DNA from: Streptomyces indicus
Lineage (GTDB): Bacteria; Actinomycetota; Actinomycetes; Streptomycetales; Streptomycetaceae
Length of the DNA: 64,000 bases
Assembly: GCF_900100315.1 (NCBI RefSeq)
Contig: NZ_FNFF01000023.1
Location: 19,509 to 83,508 of the forward strand
Direction: 5' to 3'
The notes beneath the pieces are model-generated. The model was not told where the DNA came from and made no database searches. It saw only the letters and a list, made by a program, of their open reading frames with translations. Positions 33,839 through 41,998 of this stretch are shown one piece after another (position 1 is the first letter of the stretch; each line of letters starts with the position of its first letter). Both the position numbers and the translations under genes were made by a program.

Positions 33839-35373
33839 TGCGCCGCTCGATTCGGCTGATCGCCGTGTTCGCCTCGGCGACGCTGCTCACCGGGGCCGTG
33901 GACGGCGTGCTCGGCGCCGCTCCCGAGGCGCAGGCCGCGACCTCGGTGCCCTCCTGGGTCATCCCGGTCTACTACGACGACGAGGCCACCGGCCAGCACC
34001 GCGCGTGCACCGGCATCGTCCTGTCGAAGACGAAGACCCTCGCGACGCCCGACTGCTTCACGGGCATGGACGCGGCCGACTTCGAGTGGGAGTACGACCT
34101 CGGCACCGGACAGCTCTCCGGCGGCAGCGGTGGTGGGGCGACGTACCGCTCCCATCCCCAGTACGACGCCGCCACACGCCGTGCCGCCGTCTCCGTCGTC
34201 ACCCGGCGCACACCCGACAACTCCGGCAAGCCGGTCCTCGCCTCCGCCTCGGACTCCGCGCTGTGGGCGCCCGGGGCGAAGGCGACGTTCTACTCCTGGG
34301 CGGGGCTCGACGCGGACGATGCACCGCGTGCCCGGCACAGTGAACAGGTCGAGATCAAGTCGGCCGCGGACTGCGCGGCTCTGCTCGGCAGCGCGCTCCC
34401 GTCGGGCGCGGTGTGCTCCGTTCCGGCACCTGGTGCTGCGCCGGTCGCGGATGACGACCAGTGCTTCGGTGACGCGGGCGGTGCGCTCGTGGCGGGCGGC
34501 AAGCTCATCGCGACGTCGGCGACTCGGTCCACCGGCTGTGTGCAGGACGGTGTGCGGGTCTACACCCGCGTGGCCTCGTACCGCTCCATGATCACCAACG
34601 CGACCACCGACACCGACATCGACTACCGGTTCGGCGGCAGCTTCCTCGCCAGGGAGCCCGGCGAACTGCTGGACGTCTGCGTGACGGACCAGGACCGCCG
34701 TCTGTGGGGCTGCAGTGTCGACGACGCCGGCTCGTTCTGGGTGAGCGGCTACACCGCCGTCCTGCAGGCCGGTGACCTGAACGGTGACAGCTTCGGTGAC
34801 CTGCTCGCCCGTACCTCCGGTGGCACCCTCTACCGCGTGCCAAGCAGCGAGTTCGGCGCCGACTTCGACCGTCGCGCCCGCATCGGCGGCGGCTGGAACA
34901 TCTACAGCCGGCTCGTCACCGTCCGCGACATCTCGGGCGACGGCAAGCCGGATCTCATCGGCCGGGACTCGGCCGGCGTGCTGTGGCTCTACCGGGCCGA
35001 CGGCAAGGGCGGCTTCCTGACCCGCTCCCGTATCGGCGGCGGCTGGAACATCTACACCGCCCTGGCGGGCCGCGGCGATGTGTCCGGCGACGGGATCCCC
35101 GACCTGGTCGCACGGGACAAGGCCGGAGTGCTCTGGCTGTACCGCGGCAACGGCAAGGGGAACTTCGCCACCCGCACCCGTGTCGGCGGCGGCTGGAACA
35201 TGTACAACGCGATCGTCGGCAGCGGCGACTTCGACCGCAACGGCCGCCAGGACATCGTGGGCCGTACGCCGACAGGAGCGCTCTACCTCTACAACGCCGA
35301 TCACAAGGGCAACTTCTCCACGCCGAAGAAGCTGGCCACGACCGCGATGAAGAACTTCGTCAGCCTCTCCTGA
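33838..35373 (+). CDS. Exported trypsin-like pseudoprotease with FG-GAP repeats
   Basis: This encodes 511 residues with a signal peptide (RRSIRLIAVFASATLLTGAV, cleavage near AQAA). Residues about 36-260 align by eye with chymotrypsin-fold proteases, but every catalytic residue is replaced: the His57 site reads TLATPDCF (Asp72 where TAAHC has His), the Asp102 region reads RRAAVSVVT with no Asp, and the Ser195 site reads QCFGDAGGAL (Ala213 in GDSGG). The neighbouring Cys residues are kept, so the fold probably persists. A C-terminal set of FG-GAP repeats follows (DLNGDSFGDLLART, DISGDGKPDLIGRD, DVSGDGIPDLVARD, DFDRNGRQDIVGR), interleaved with RIGGGWNIY. It is translationally coupled to paralog 2. 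Confidence 0.88.
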   Translation: MRRSIRLIAVFASATLLTGAVDGVLGAAPEAQAATSVPSWVIPVYYDDEATGQHRACTGIVLSKTKTLATPDCFTGMDAADFEWEYDLGTGQLSGGSGGGATYRSHPQYDAATRRAAVSVVTRRTPDNSGKPVLASASDSALWAPGAKATFYSWAGLDADDAPRARHSEQVEIKSAADCAALLGSALPSGAVCSVPAPGAAPVADDDQCFGDAGGALVAGGKLIATSATRSTGCVQDGVRVYTRVASYRSMITNATTDTDIDYRFGGSFLAREPGELLDVCVTDQDRRLWGCSVDDAGSFWVSGYTAVLQAGDLNGDSFGDLLARTSGGTLYRVPSSEFGADFDRRARIGGGWNIYSRLVTVRDISGDGKPDLIGRDSAGVLWLYRADGKGGFLTRSRIGGGWNIYTALAGRGDVSGDGIPDLVARDKAGVLWLYRGNGKGNFATRTRVGGGWNMYNAIVGSGDFDRNGRQDIVGRTPTGALYLYNADHKGNFSTPKKLATTAMKNFVSLS

Positions 35374-35476
35374 GCCCCGGCGTGCGAGACGCCCGGACGA
35401 CGACGCCGCCCCCGGACCACCGATACCCGATCGGCGGGCCGGGCCGGTCCGGCTATGCTCGGGGGTGCATCGCCGC

Positions 35477-35549
35477 GGACCGTTAGCTCAATTGGCAGAG
35501 CAGTGGACTTTTAATCCATTGGTTGTGGGTTCGAGTCCCACACGGTCTA
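35477..35549 (+). tRNA. tRNA-Lys(TTT)
   Basis: The 73-nt cloverleaf has acceptor GGACCGT/ACGGTCT (one G-T pair), D arm GCTCAATTGGCAGAGC, anticodon loop CTTTTAA (anticodon TTT) and T loop TTCGAGT. CCA is not encoded. It stands alone, with the hydrolase gene 76 nt downstream. Confidence 0.95.
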
Positions 35550-35625
35550 CCGGAGCCAGCGCCCGGACCCTGCCGTGGGTCCGGGCGCTGTTCTGTTTGC
35601 GGGGGCGGGTCGGCAGGATCGGCGG

Positions 35626-36321
35626 ATGCGGACTCATGTCGTGCTCGTCCACAGTCCTCTCGTCGGACCGCTGACCTGGCGGCCCGTCGCCGCGTGGCTG
35701 GCCGCCGCCGGGCATCCGGTGCGGGTGCCCGCGCTGCCGCCGCCCGTCGGGGACGGGCCGTACTGGCAGAAGGCCGTACGCGCCGTACGCGACGGGCTCG
35801 GCGACCTCGCGCCCGGCACCCCCGTCGTGCTGGTGGCGCACAGCAATGCCGGGCTGTACGTGCCGGTGCTTCGGGCGGCGCTCCAACTCCCGGTCACCGC
35901 TTCGGTGTTCGTGGACGCGTCCTTGCCGGCGCGGTCCGGGGCCACCCCCGTCGGCACCGCGCGCATGCGGGAGCTCCTGCGGCCCATGGCGGTGGACGGG
36001 GTGCTGCCCCGGTGGAGCGACTGGTGGGCGGAGAGCGAGGTGGCGGCGCTCTTTCCCGACGCCGAGACCCGGCGGGCCGTCGCCGGGGAGCAGCCGCGGC
36101 TTCCGCTCGCCTACTTCGAACAGGAGGTTCCCGTGCCGGCGGGCTGGGACGACCACCCCTGTGCGTATGTGCGGTTCAGCGGCGGATACGAGGAGGCCGC
36201 CCGTGAGGCGCAGGCGCGGGGGTGGCGCGTGGAGGTGCTGAGCGGAGGGCATCTGCAGCAGCTGGTCGATCCGGCCGGGGTCGGGCGGCTGATTCTGGAG
36301 TGCGCAGAGCGCGCTGCCTGA
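35626..36321 (+). CDS. Alpha/beta-hydrolase family protein
   Basis: This is a 231-residue soluble hydrolase. The N-terminal strand and oxyanion region read THVVLVHSPLVGPLTW; the nucleophile elbow is VAHSNAG (Ser near residue 78, in the form HSNAG rather than GxSxG), an acidic residue follows in SVFVDASLP, and the catalytic His is near the end in LSGGHLQQL. The substrate is unknown. ATG 35626 has no Shine-Dalgarno; CAGGAT (35614-35619) ends 7 nt upstream, so the mRNA may be leaderless. An upstream ATG (35575) lies too close to the tRNA to be likely. Confidence 0.85.
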   Translation: MRTHVVLVHSPLVGPLTWRPVAAWLAAAGHPVRVPALPPPVGDGPYWQKAVRAVRDGLGDLAPGTPVVLVAHSNAGLYVPVLRAALQLPVTASVFVDASLPARSGATPVGTARMRELLRPMAVDGVLPRWSDWWAESEVAALFPDAETRRAVAGEQPRLPLAYFEQEVPVPAGWDDHPCAYVRFSGGYEEAAREAQARGWRVEVLSGGHLQQLVDPAGVGRLILECAERAA

Positions 36322-36414
36322 TGTGCGCAGGGGGCATCGCCCGACGTGCACAGGAGGTGCCGGGAAACCCTGGTGAGGACCGTCCCTCCGATGGCGTACA
36401 CTTGTGTTTACCGA

Positions 36415-36488
36415 CGCGGGGTGGAGCAGCTCGGTAGCTCGCTGGGCTCATAACCCAGAGGTCGCAGGTTCAAATCCTGTCCCCGCTA
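36415..36488 (+). tRNA. Initiator tRNA-fMet(CAT)
   Basis: The 74-nt cloverleaf has anticodon loop CTCATAA. Two initiator marks are visible: the first acceptor pair is unpaired (C1 opposite T72) and three G-C pairs stack next to the anticodon loop (GGG/CCC). The T loop is TTCAAAT and CCA is not encoded. Confidence 0.95.
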
Positions 36489-36621
36489 CTGAAGGGCGAG
36501 GCCCGGTGCGTACGAGAGTGCGTGCCGGGCCTTCGTCGTGTTCGCGCCCGTCGCCGGCGGGTCCCGCCCCGTTTGGGCCACACCGTTCGCTCGGCGATCT
36601 CCGTACCGGAAACCTGGTGGA

Positions 36622-37767
36622 GTGCGTGGCAGCGGAGAGGGCAGGGGCGGGAGCACCCGTACGCGTGCCTTCGTGCGCGCTCTGCCGCCGCTGCTGATCG
36701 TCGGCGGGCTGTTGCTGGACATCGTCACGCCGCCGAAGTTCACCGGGGCTCCGCTTTTCTCCGCGGCGCCGCTGATCGCCGCGCCCTTCTTCTCCCTGGC
36801 GCTGACCATCGTGACCGCCGTGGCCGCGGTGGCGGCGCTGGTCGGGCTGCACCTCTACAACGGGAACCTCTTCGAGACCGAGTTCCTCACCGAGATCGCC
36901 ACCATCGTGACGGTCGGCGCGCTCGCCGTGCTCATCAACCGGGTCGTGACGCGCAGCGGCGAACAGCTGGCGTCGGCCCGGTACATCGCCGAGGCCGCGC
37001 AGCGCGCCGTGCTGCCGGAGCCCGCGGCGCGGATCGGCGGGCTCGACGTGGCGGCGCGGTACGAGGCGGCGCAGGCGGACGCCTTCATCGGGGGAGATCT
37101 GTACGCCGTCCAGGACACCCCGCACGGGGTGCGGCTGATCGTGGGGGATGTGCGGGGCAAGGGGCTCGGGGCCGTGGAGGCGGTGGCCGTGGTGATCGGG
37201 GCCTTCCGCGAGGCCGCCGAGCAGGAGGCCACCCTGGAGGCGGTGGCGCTGCGGCTCGAGCGGGCGCTGGCGCGCGAGGGCACGCGGCGGGACGGGCTCG
37301 ACGCCGTGGAGGGATTCACGACGGCGGTGCTCGCCGAGATCCCGCACGAGCACGGAGTCGTACGGCTCATCAACCGCGGGCATCCGGCACCGCTGCTGCT
37401 GCACGCGGACGGCAGGCTGCGCACCCTCGAACCCGCGCAGGCCGCGCTGCCGCTCGGGATGACCGACCTGGCGTCCTGGCCGGACCGCGGGGTGGAGGCG
37501 GAGCTGCCGGCCGGCGCGATGCTGCTCTTCTACACGGACGGTCTGAGCGAGGCGCGCAGTGCCGAGGGGGTCTTCTACGATCCGGCGGCGCGGCTGTGCG
37601 GACGGATCTTCCCCGGACCGGACGCGCTGCTCTCGGCGCTCGTCGACGAGGTGCGCGAGCACACCGGCGGCGGGGCGACGGACGACATGGCGCTGCTCGC
37701 CGTCGCGCGGCCGGCCGTGGGGGCCGCGATGTCACCGAAGGTGACCGAGGAAGAGCCCTCTGCATAA
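36622..37767 (+). CDS. Membrane SpoIIE-type PP2C serine phosphatase
   Basis: This is a 381-residue RsbU-like phosphatase. GTG 36622 was chosen because the upstream extension overlaps the region just after tRNA-fMet. Two or three N-terminal hydrophobic segments (about residues 16-35, 48-70, 88-103) are followed by a short signalling helix (SARYIAEAAQRAVLPEP) and a PP2C domain with GGDLYAV, VGDVRGKGLGAVEAV, NRGHPAPLLL and LFYTDGLSEAR; the C-terminus has GATDDMALLAV. All metal-binding Asp residues look intact. It probably dephosphorylates an anti-anti-sigma factor, but none is encoded nearby, and no sensor domain beyond the membrane part is visible. Confidence 0.92.
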   Translation: MRGSGEGRGGSTRTRAFVRALPPLLIVGGLLLDIVTPPKFTGAPLFSAAPLIAAPFFSLALTIVTAVAAVAALVGLHLYNGNLFETEFLTEIATIVTVGALAVLINRVVTRSGEQLASARYIAEAAQRAVLPEPAARIGGLDVAARYEAAQADAFIGGDLYAVQDTPHGVRLIVGDVRGKGLGAVEAVAVVIGAFREAAEQEATLEAVALRLERALAREGTRRDGLDAVEGFTTAVLAEIPHEHGVVRLINRGHPAPLLLHADGRLRTLEPAQAALPLGMTDLASWPDRGVEAELPAGAMLLFYTDGLSEARSAEGVFYDPAARLCGRIFPGPDALLSALVDEVREHTGGGATDDMALLAVARPAVGAAMSPKVTEEEPSA

Positions 37768-37974
37768 CATTTGACGCAGCGTCAGGGAATCGGCGTCCAC
37801 GGATTCTCCCAACTTCCTTGGCAACTCGTCCGATTCCGCCCCTTCGTGTCCCCTAAGTCCAGGCCAAGGGCGCTAACGATCTGTCGGAACGGCTTGGAAT
37901 CCCGGGCCCTCGTCTATTAACGTTCGATAACGCAGCGCGGTCGTCCCAGCCGTCACAAGAGATGGCTCCGTGCG
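37768..37974 (+). promoter_or_regulatory. Promoter region of the riboswitch-controlled M23 peptidase gene
   Basis: This 207-bp stretch before the riboswitch shows no gene. AT-rich runs near 37915-37931 (TATTAACG, GATAAC) with TTGGAA at 37894 could hold the promoter, but none fits a strict consensus. Confidence 0.35.
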
Positions 37975-38142
37975 CACACGCTTAATCCCGCAAGGGAGCC
38001 GGGGAACCACCTTTTTGGGGTGAATCGGGCAAGCGGCGCCTTTCCCAGAGGCGCTTCGGCGAGGTCTCAGCACGTCCCGGGAGACCTCAACGCCCGTAGG
38101 AAACCTTCCTGTTCCGAACCCGTCAGCTAACCCGGTAGGCGA
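37975..38142 (+). ncRNA. Cyclic di-AMP riboswitch (ydaO-yuaA type)
   Basis: Conserved blocks in order are GGGAGCCGGGGAACCAC (about 37995), TTGGGGTGAATC (about 38015) and CCGAACCCGTCAGCTAACC (about 38114) followed by GGTAGGCG, as in ydaO riboswitches; P1-like and internal helices, such as GAGGTCTC/GGGAGACCTC, are visible between. It ends about 20 nt before the Shine-Dalgarno (GGAAAGGAG) of the M23 peptidase gene. c-di-AMP binding switches such RNAs off in known cases, linking wall hydrolysis to osmotic or K+ status. Confidence 0.92.
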
Positions 38143-38167
38143 GAAGGAAGGAAAGGAGTCCGCCCCC

Positions 38168-39220
38168 GTGGCGACCCCCGCAGGCCGTGGCAGTACCTCC
38201 AACGCCCCGTATTTCGCGGACGGCACCCAGGAGTTCAGGTTCGACGACGAGCCCTGGGAGGAGTGGAACCCGACCGAGGAATCCATTCGTCCGGTGCGCG
38301 GCAAGCACCGCGTCGCCAAGCAGCGCGGCGGTCTCGCGCGCAGCTCCACCGTCCTCGGCGTCGGTGTCATAGCCGCCGTGGGCGCGGGTGGCATCGCCAC
38401 CGCCAAGGACAAGCCGCCGGTCCCGATCTCCATGCCGGACCTCGGCGAGCAGGCCAAGAAGATCCCCGTCGTCGGCTCCCTGATATCCGACGACTCCGAC
38501 GCCGGCACCCAGGAGCAGCCGGGCGTCGCGCAGGCCACCGCGGCCACGCTGCCCGTGGCCGCCACGAGTTCGGCCGGGCAGTCCACCGCCGACGCGGGCG
38601 AGGCCCTGCGGGCCCGCATCCTCGAGCAGGCGCAGAGCCAGGAGGACGAGGCGGACGCCGCGGCCCAGGCCGCTGCCGAGCAGCTCGCCGCCGAGCAGGC
38701 CGCGAAGGCCGCCGCCGAGAAGCAGGAGGCCGCCGAGAAGGCCGAGGCGGAGGCCAAGCGCAAGGCGGAGGAGGAGGCCAAGCGCAAGGCAGAGGCGGAG
38801 CGCCTCGCCAAGCTGGCCCGGAGCTACTCGCTCCCGACGAGCTCGTACACCATCACCTCGACCTTCGGTCAGGCCGGCTCCATGTGGTCCTCGGGCCAGC
38901 ACACGGGTCTGGACTTCGCTGCCCCGTCAGGTACCCCGATCAAGGCCGTCCACACGGGCACCGTGAAGGAGGCCGGCTGGTCCGGTTCGTACGGCTACCG
39001 CACCGTCATCGAGCTCTCGGACGGTACGGAGATCGCGTACAACCACCAGTCGTCCATCGGCGTCAGCGTCGGCCAGAAGGTCACGACCGGCGATGTCATC
39101 GGCCGCGTGGGCTCCACCGGCAACTCCACCGGTCCGCACCTGCACCTCGAGGTCGAGACCGCGGGCGGCAGCCTCATCGACCCGCTGGCCTGGCTCCAGA
39201 GCAAGGGTCTCAACCCGTAA
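38168..39220 (+). CDS. M23 family cell-wall endopeptidase with coiled coil
   Basis: This 350-residue LytM/M23 metallopeptidase begins at GTG 38168 after GGAAAGGAG. The N-terminal 58 residues are cytoplasmic-type and charged, then comes one hydrophobic segment (STVLGVGVIAAVGAGGIATA, about 59-78), so the protein is exported or anchored by an internal signal. Residues about 135-220 form an Ala/Glu/Lys coiled coil (AAEKQEAAEKAEAEAKRKAE core). The peptidase domain (about 225-348) has HTGLDFAAPSGTPI with the zinc His and Asp and GPHLHLEVE with the second His pair. It should cleave peptide cross-bridges in peptidoglycan. The c-di-AMP riboswitch directly upstream controls it. Confidence 0.95.
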   Translation: MATPAGRGSTSNAPYFADGTQEFRFDDEPWEEWNPTEESIRPVRGKHRVAKQRGGLARSSTVLGVGVIAAVGAGGIATAKDKPPVPISMPDLGEQAKKIPVVGSLISDDSDAGTQEQPGVAQATAATLPVAATSSAGQSTADAGEALRARILEQAQSQEDEADAAAQAAAEQLAAEQAAKAAAEKQEAAEKAEAEAKRKAEEEAKRKAEAERLAKLARSYSLPTSSYTITSTFGQAGSMWSSGQHTGLDFAAPSGTPIKAVHTGTVKEAGWSGSYGYRTVIELSDGTEIAYNHQSSIGVSVGQKVTTGDVIGRVGSTGNSTGPHLHLEVETAGGSLIDPLAWLQSKGLNP

Positions 39221-39457
39221 GTCCGGTACGGAACCTGTAGTCCCGCCTCCCCTGTACGTACGGGCGCGCCCGCGCGGGTTTCTCGCGCGGGGCGCTCCGT
39301 GCGCCCCTGTCCGCACCTGCGTGTGCGCTTCCCTGAACCCCGGCAGTCCTGACGGCAACCCCCCGACGTCAGGGCTGCCGGTTTGCGTGGAAACAGCCGA
39401 TTGGTGCGCCTTCGGCAGTCAGGAATAGGCGCTTCCCGTACGGACGTTGATCCGTTC

Positions 39458-40402
39458 ATGACCTCCTTGCGCCCTCTCGGCTCCTCCGACCTCGAAGTCC
39501 ATCCGCTCTGCCTCGGCGGCAACGTCTTCGGCTGGACGGCCGACGAAACCCGGACCTTCGCCGTGCTCGACGCGTACACCGCCGCCGGCGGCAACTTCGT
39601 CGACACCGCCGACTCCTACTCGGCCTGGGTGCCGGGCAACAAGGGCGGCGAGTCCGAGACGCTGATCGGCAGGTGGCTGGCCGCGCGCGGCAACCGTTCC
39701 GACGTGGTGATCGCGACCAAGGTCGGCGCCCACCCCGAGTACAAGGGGCTCTCCGCCGCCACCATCAAGGCCGCCGCCGAGGAGTCGCTGCGCCGGCTCG
39801 GGACGGACTACATCGATCTGTACTACACGCACTTCGACGACGAGGGCGTGCCGGTCGAGGAGATCGTCACGGCCCTAGACGCGCTGGTGCGCGAGGGCAA
39901 GGTGCGGGCCGTGGCCGCCTCGAACCTCAGCACCGAACGGCTCCAGGAATCACTGGAGTTCGCCGAGCGCGAGGGACTGGCCCGGTATGTGGCGCTTCAG
40001 CCGCACTACAACCTGGTTTCACGTGGAACGTACGAGGGCCCCAAGCAGGAGCTCGCCTCCCGCTGGGGTCTGGCCGCCGTGCCGTACTACGCGCTGGCCT
40101 CCGGCTTCCTCACCGGCAAGTACCGTCCCGGCACCGAGGTGGACAGCCCGCGTGCGGGCGGAGCGGCCCAACACCTGGAGACCGAGCGCGGCCGCCGGGT
40201 GCTCGAGGCCCTGGACACCGTCGCGAAGGCGCATGACGCCGAGCCCGCCTCCGTGGCGCTCGCCTGGCTCACGGCTCAGCCGACGGTGGTCGCGCCGATC
40301 GCCTCGGCCCGCACCGTGGAGCAGCTCCCGGCGCTGCTCGCGGGGGCGGAGCTGACGCTCACGTCGGCGGAGCTGGGGCAGCTGACCGCGGCCTCCGCGT
40401 AA
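39458..40402 (+). CDS. Aldo/keto reductase
   Basis: This 314-residue NADPH-dependent oxidoreductase has a TIM barrel. The catalytic tetrad is visible: Asp and Tyr in NFVDTADSYS, Lys in VIATKVG and His in YYTHFDD. C-terminal cofactor contacts appear in PIASARTVEQL. The YakC/Tas-like subgroup acts on varied aldehydes, so the substrate is not predictable. ATG 39458 was chosen because the preceding in-frame stretch looks non-coding; no good Shine-Dalgarno is present. The 3' end, including the stop codon, has been duplicated in tandem just downstream. Confidence 0.93.
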   Translation: MTSLRPLGSSDLEVHPLCLGGNVFGWTADETRTFAVLDAYTAAGGNFVDTADSYSAWVPGNKGGESETLIGRWLAARGNRSDVVIATKVGAHPEYKGLSAATIKAAAEESLRRLGTDYIDLYYTHFDDEGVPVEEIVTALDALVREGKVRAVAASNLSTERLQESLEFAEREGLARYVALQPHYNLVSRGTYEGPKQELASRWGLAAVPYYALASGFLTGKYRPGTEVDSPRAGGAAQHLETERGRRVLEALDTVAKAHDAEPASVALAWLTAQPTVVAPIASARTVEQLPALLAGAELTLTSAELGQLTAASA

Positions 40403-40442
40403 CCGGAAGGCGCTGACCGCGGCCTCCGCGTAACCGGAAGGC
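40381..40442. repeat. Perfect 31-bp tandem duplication at the reductase stop codon
   Basis: Bases 40381-40411 and 40412-40442 are identical. Copy 1 contains the last codons and the TAA stop; copy 2 lies in the intergenic space and carries the same sequence out of frame. Perfect identity points to a recent slippage event. Confidence 0.9.
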
Positions 40443-40456
40443 CAGGACGAACCCGA

Positions 40457-41902
40457 TTACGCGCCGCCCGGGTAGGTCGCGGGCGGCGCGTACGGGTAGT
40501 GGGCCTGGTGGGCCGGATACGGGAGCGCCGACGCGGAGACGTAGCCGCCGGCGGGGCGCGGCTGGTGCGGGATGTACGGGATGGCGGGGCCCCGGGCCGG
40601 CACCGGGCCGTAAGGGCCCGGCGCCATCACCGGACCGTAGGGGTTGGCCCAGGGGGTGAACGGCTGCGGGAACGGCGGGGCCGTGACGCGGGCCGCGTGG
40701 TCGAGGGCCGGGCGGGCCGGGCCGCGGCGCGCCCACAGCGCGTCGAGCAACTCCCTTTCCCGTACGACGAAATCGGTGCCCGCGCGGCCGCTGCGCCCGC
40801 GCGCCCGCAGGAACGCCAGGGCGGTGGCGAGCGAGATGTACTCGCGCACCGTGCGCGCCGCGTCCTTGCCGTAGGTCTGCGTGGCGTACTGACGTGCCTT
40901 GCGGCGGGCGCGCAGGGTGCCCACCGTGTACGGCTCGGGGGTGGTGAGCCAGCCGGCGGCGACGTATGCCGGAAGTTCCTCGCGGACCGTGCGCAGTTCG
41001 CGCTGCCGGCTGTAGATCGTGAGCCAGGTCAGCAGGCCGAAGGACGGGACCATGAAGCCGAGGTAGACGAAGAAGAAGCCGATGCCGCCGAGGTAGGAGG
41101 CCGAGCCGTTCCACGCCGCGTGCATGCCCATCGCGAGCAGCAGGCCGGCGAAGGGGAGCAGGACGCGGCGCACCCGGTGGCGGTCGGCGGCCAGGGCGGC
41201 GAAGCCGAAGCCGAGGCCGGTCAGGACCGTGAACAGCGGGTGGGCGAACGGCGACAGCACGATGCGCACGAAGAAGGTGGCTGCGGTGACCGAGTCGAAG
41301 CCGATGCCGACGGTGCCGGTGGCCTCGTCGGTGCCGTAGGCGTTGCCGAGATAGAGGATGTTCTCGGTGAACGCGAAGCCGGTGGCGGTGACGCCGGCGA
41401 TCACCACTCCGTCGACGAGACCCTTGAAGTGCCGTCTGCGGAACAGGAAGACGAGCAGGATGGCCGCCGCCTTGACCGTCTCCTCGACGACCGGGGCGAC
41501 GACGGTGGCGCCGAGGGTGTCGGCGCTGCTGGGGTCGGCGGTGCGGGTGGCTATCCAGCGGGTCGCGAAGGAGTTCGCGATGATCGCTATCAGGGCCGCG
41601 GCGCAGGCGCCCCACGCGAAGGCGAAGAGCAGGTTCCGCCAGGGGGCCGGTTCGACCCGGTCCAGCCAGCGGAACGCGGCTATCAGGAGCGGTACGGGAA
41701 ATATCGCGAGGCCGAGGCCCACGAGGAAGCCCTCGGTGCCGGTCTCCTTGCGGACGAGCGCGAGGATCACCAGGCCGGACAGGGCGAGCAGCGTGATCAG
41801 CGCGGCCGCCTTCACGGCACGGCGCTGCCACCAGCGCGTGGGCCTGCCGGGACCTGCGGCCGGGTGGGCCGGCGGGTGCAGGGGCTGTGGCGGTGCGTTC
41901 AC
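40457..41902 (-). CDS. PrsW-family intramembrane metalloprotease
   Basis: This 481-residue polytopic protein has about eight to nine hydrophobic segments between residues 30 and 300. The PrsW motifs are present: VEETVKAAAILL (EExxK), GLVDGVVIAGVTATGFAFTENILYL (ExxxY-like second motif) and a later H-containing helix (LGMHAAWNG-like, AMGMHAAWN). PrsW proteases cleave membrane anti-sigma factors in other bacteria; a membrane sigma factor with its own zinc finger is encoded about 12 kb away, but no link is shown. The C-terminal 120 residues are cytosolic or exterior and end in a Pro/Tyr/Gly-rich tail. Confidence 0.9.
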   Translation of the reverse strand: MNAPPQPLHPPAHPAAGPGRPTRWWQRRAVKAAALITLLALSGLVILALVRKETGTEGFLVGLGLAIFPVPLLIAAFRWLDRVEPAPWRNLLFAFAWGACAAALIAIIANSFATRWIATRTADPSSADTLGATVVAPVVEETVKAAAILLVFLFRRRHFKGLVDGVVIAGVTATGFAFTENILYLGNAYGTDEATGTVGIGFDSVTAATFFVRIVLSPFAHPLFTVLTGLGFGFAALAADRHRVRRVLLPFAGLLLAMGMHAAWNGSASYLGGIGFFFVYLGFMVPSFGLLTWLTIYSRQRELRTVREELPAYVAAGWLTTPEPYTVGTLRARRKARQYATQTYGKDAARTVREYISLATALAFLRARGRSGRAGTDFVVRERELLDALWARRGPARPALDHAARVTAPPFPQPFTPWANPYGPVMAPGPYGPVPARGPAIPYIPHQPRPAGGYVSASALPYPAHQAHYPYAPPATYPGGA

Positions 41903-41998
41903 CCTTCGACCCTAACGAGGGGCGGGGGGCGCACGCGACGGTGCCGGGGAGGTTGGTGCCGCGGGAGGCGGTCCGCCGGTGAAGAAGAACCCGGTTCG

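Noticed and set aside
36404..36697. Open frame across the initiator tRNA
   Set aside because: It runs through the tRNA-fMet gene and has no independent coding signal.
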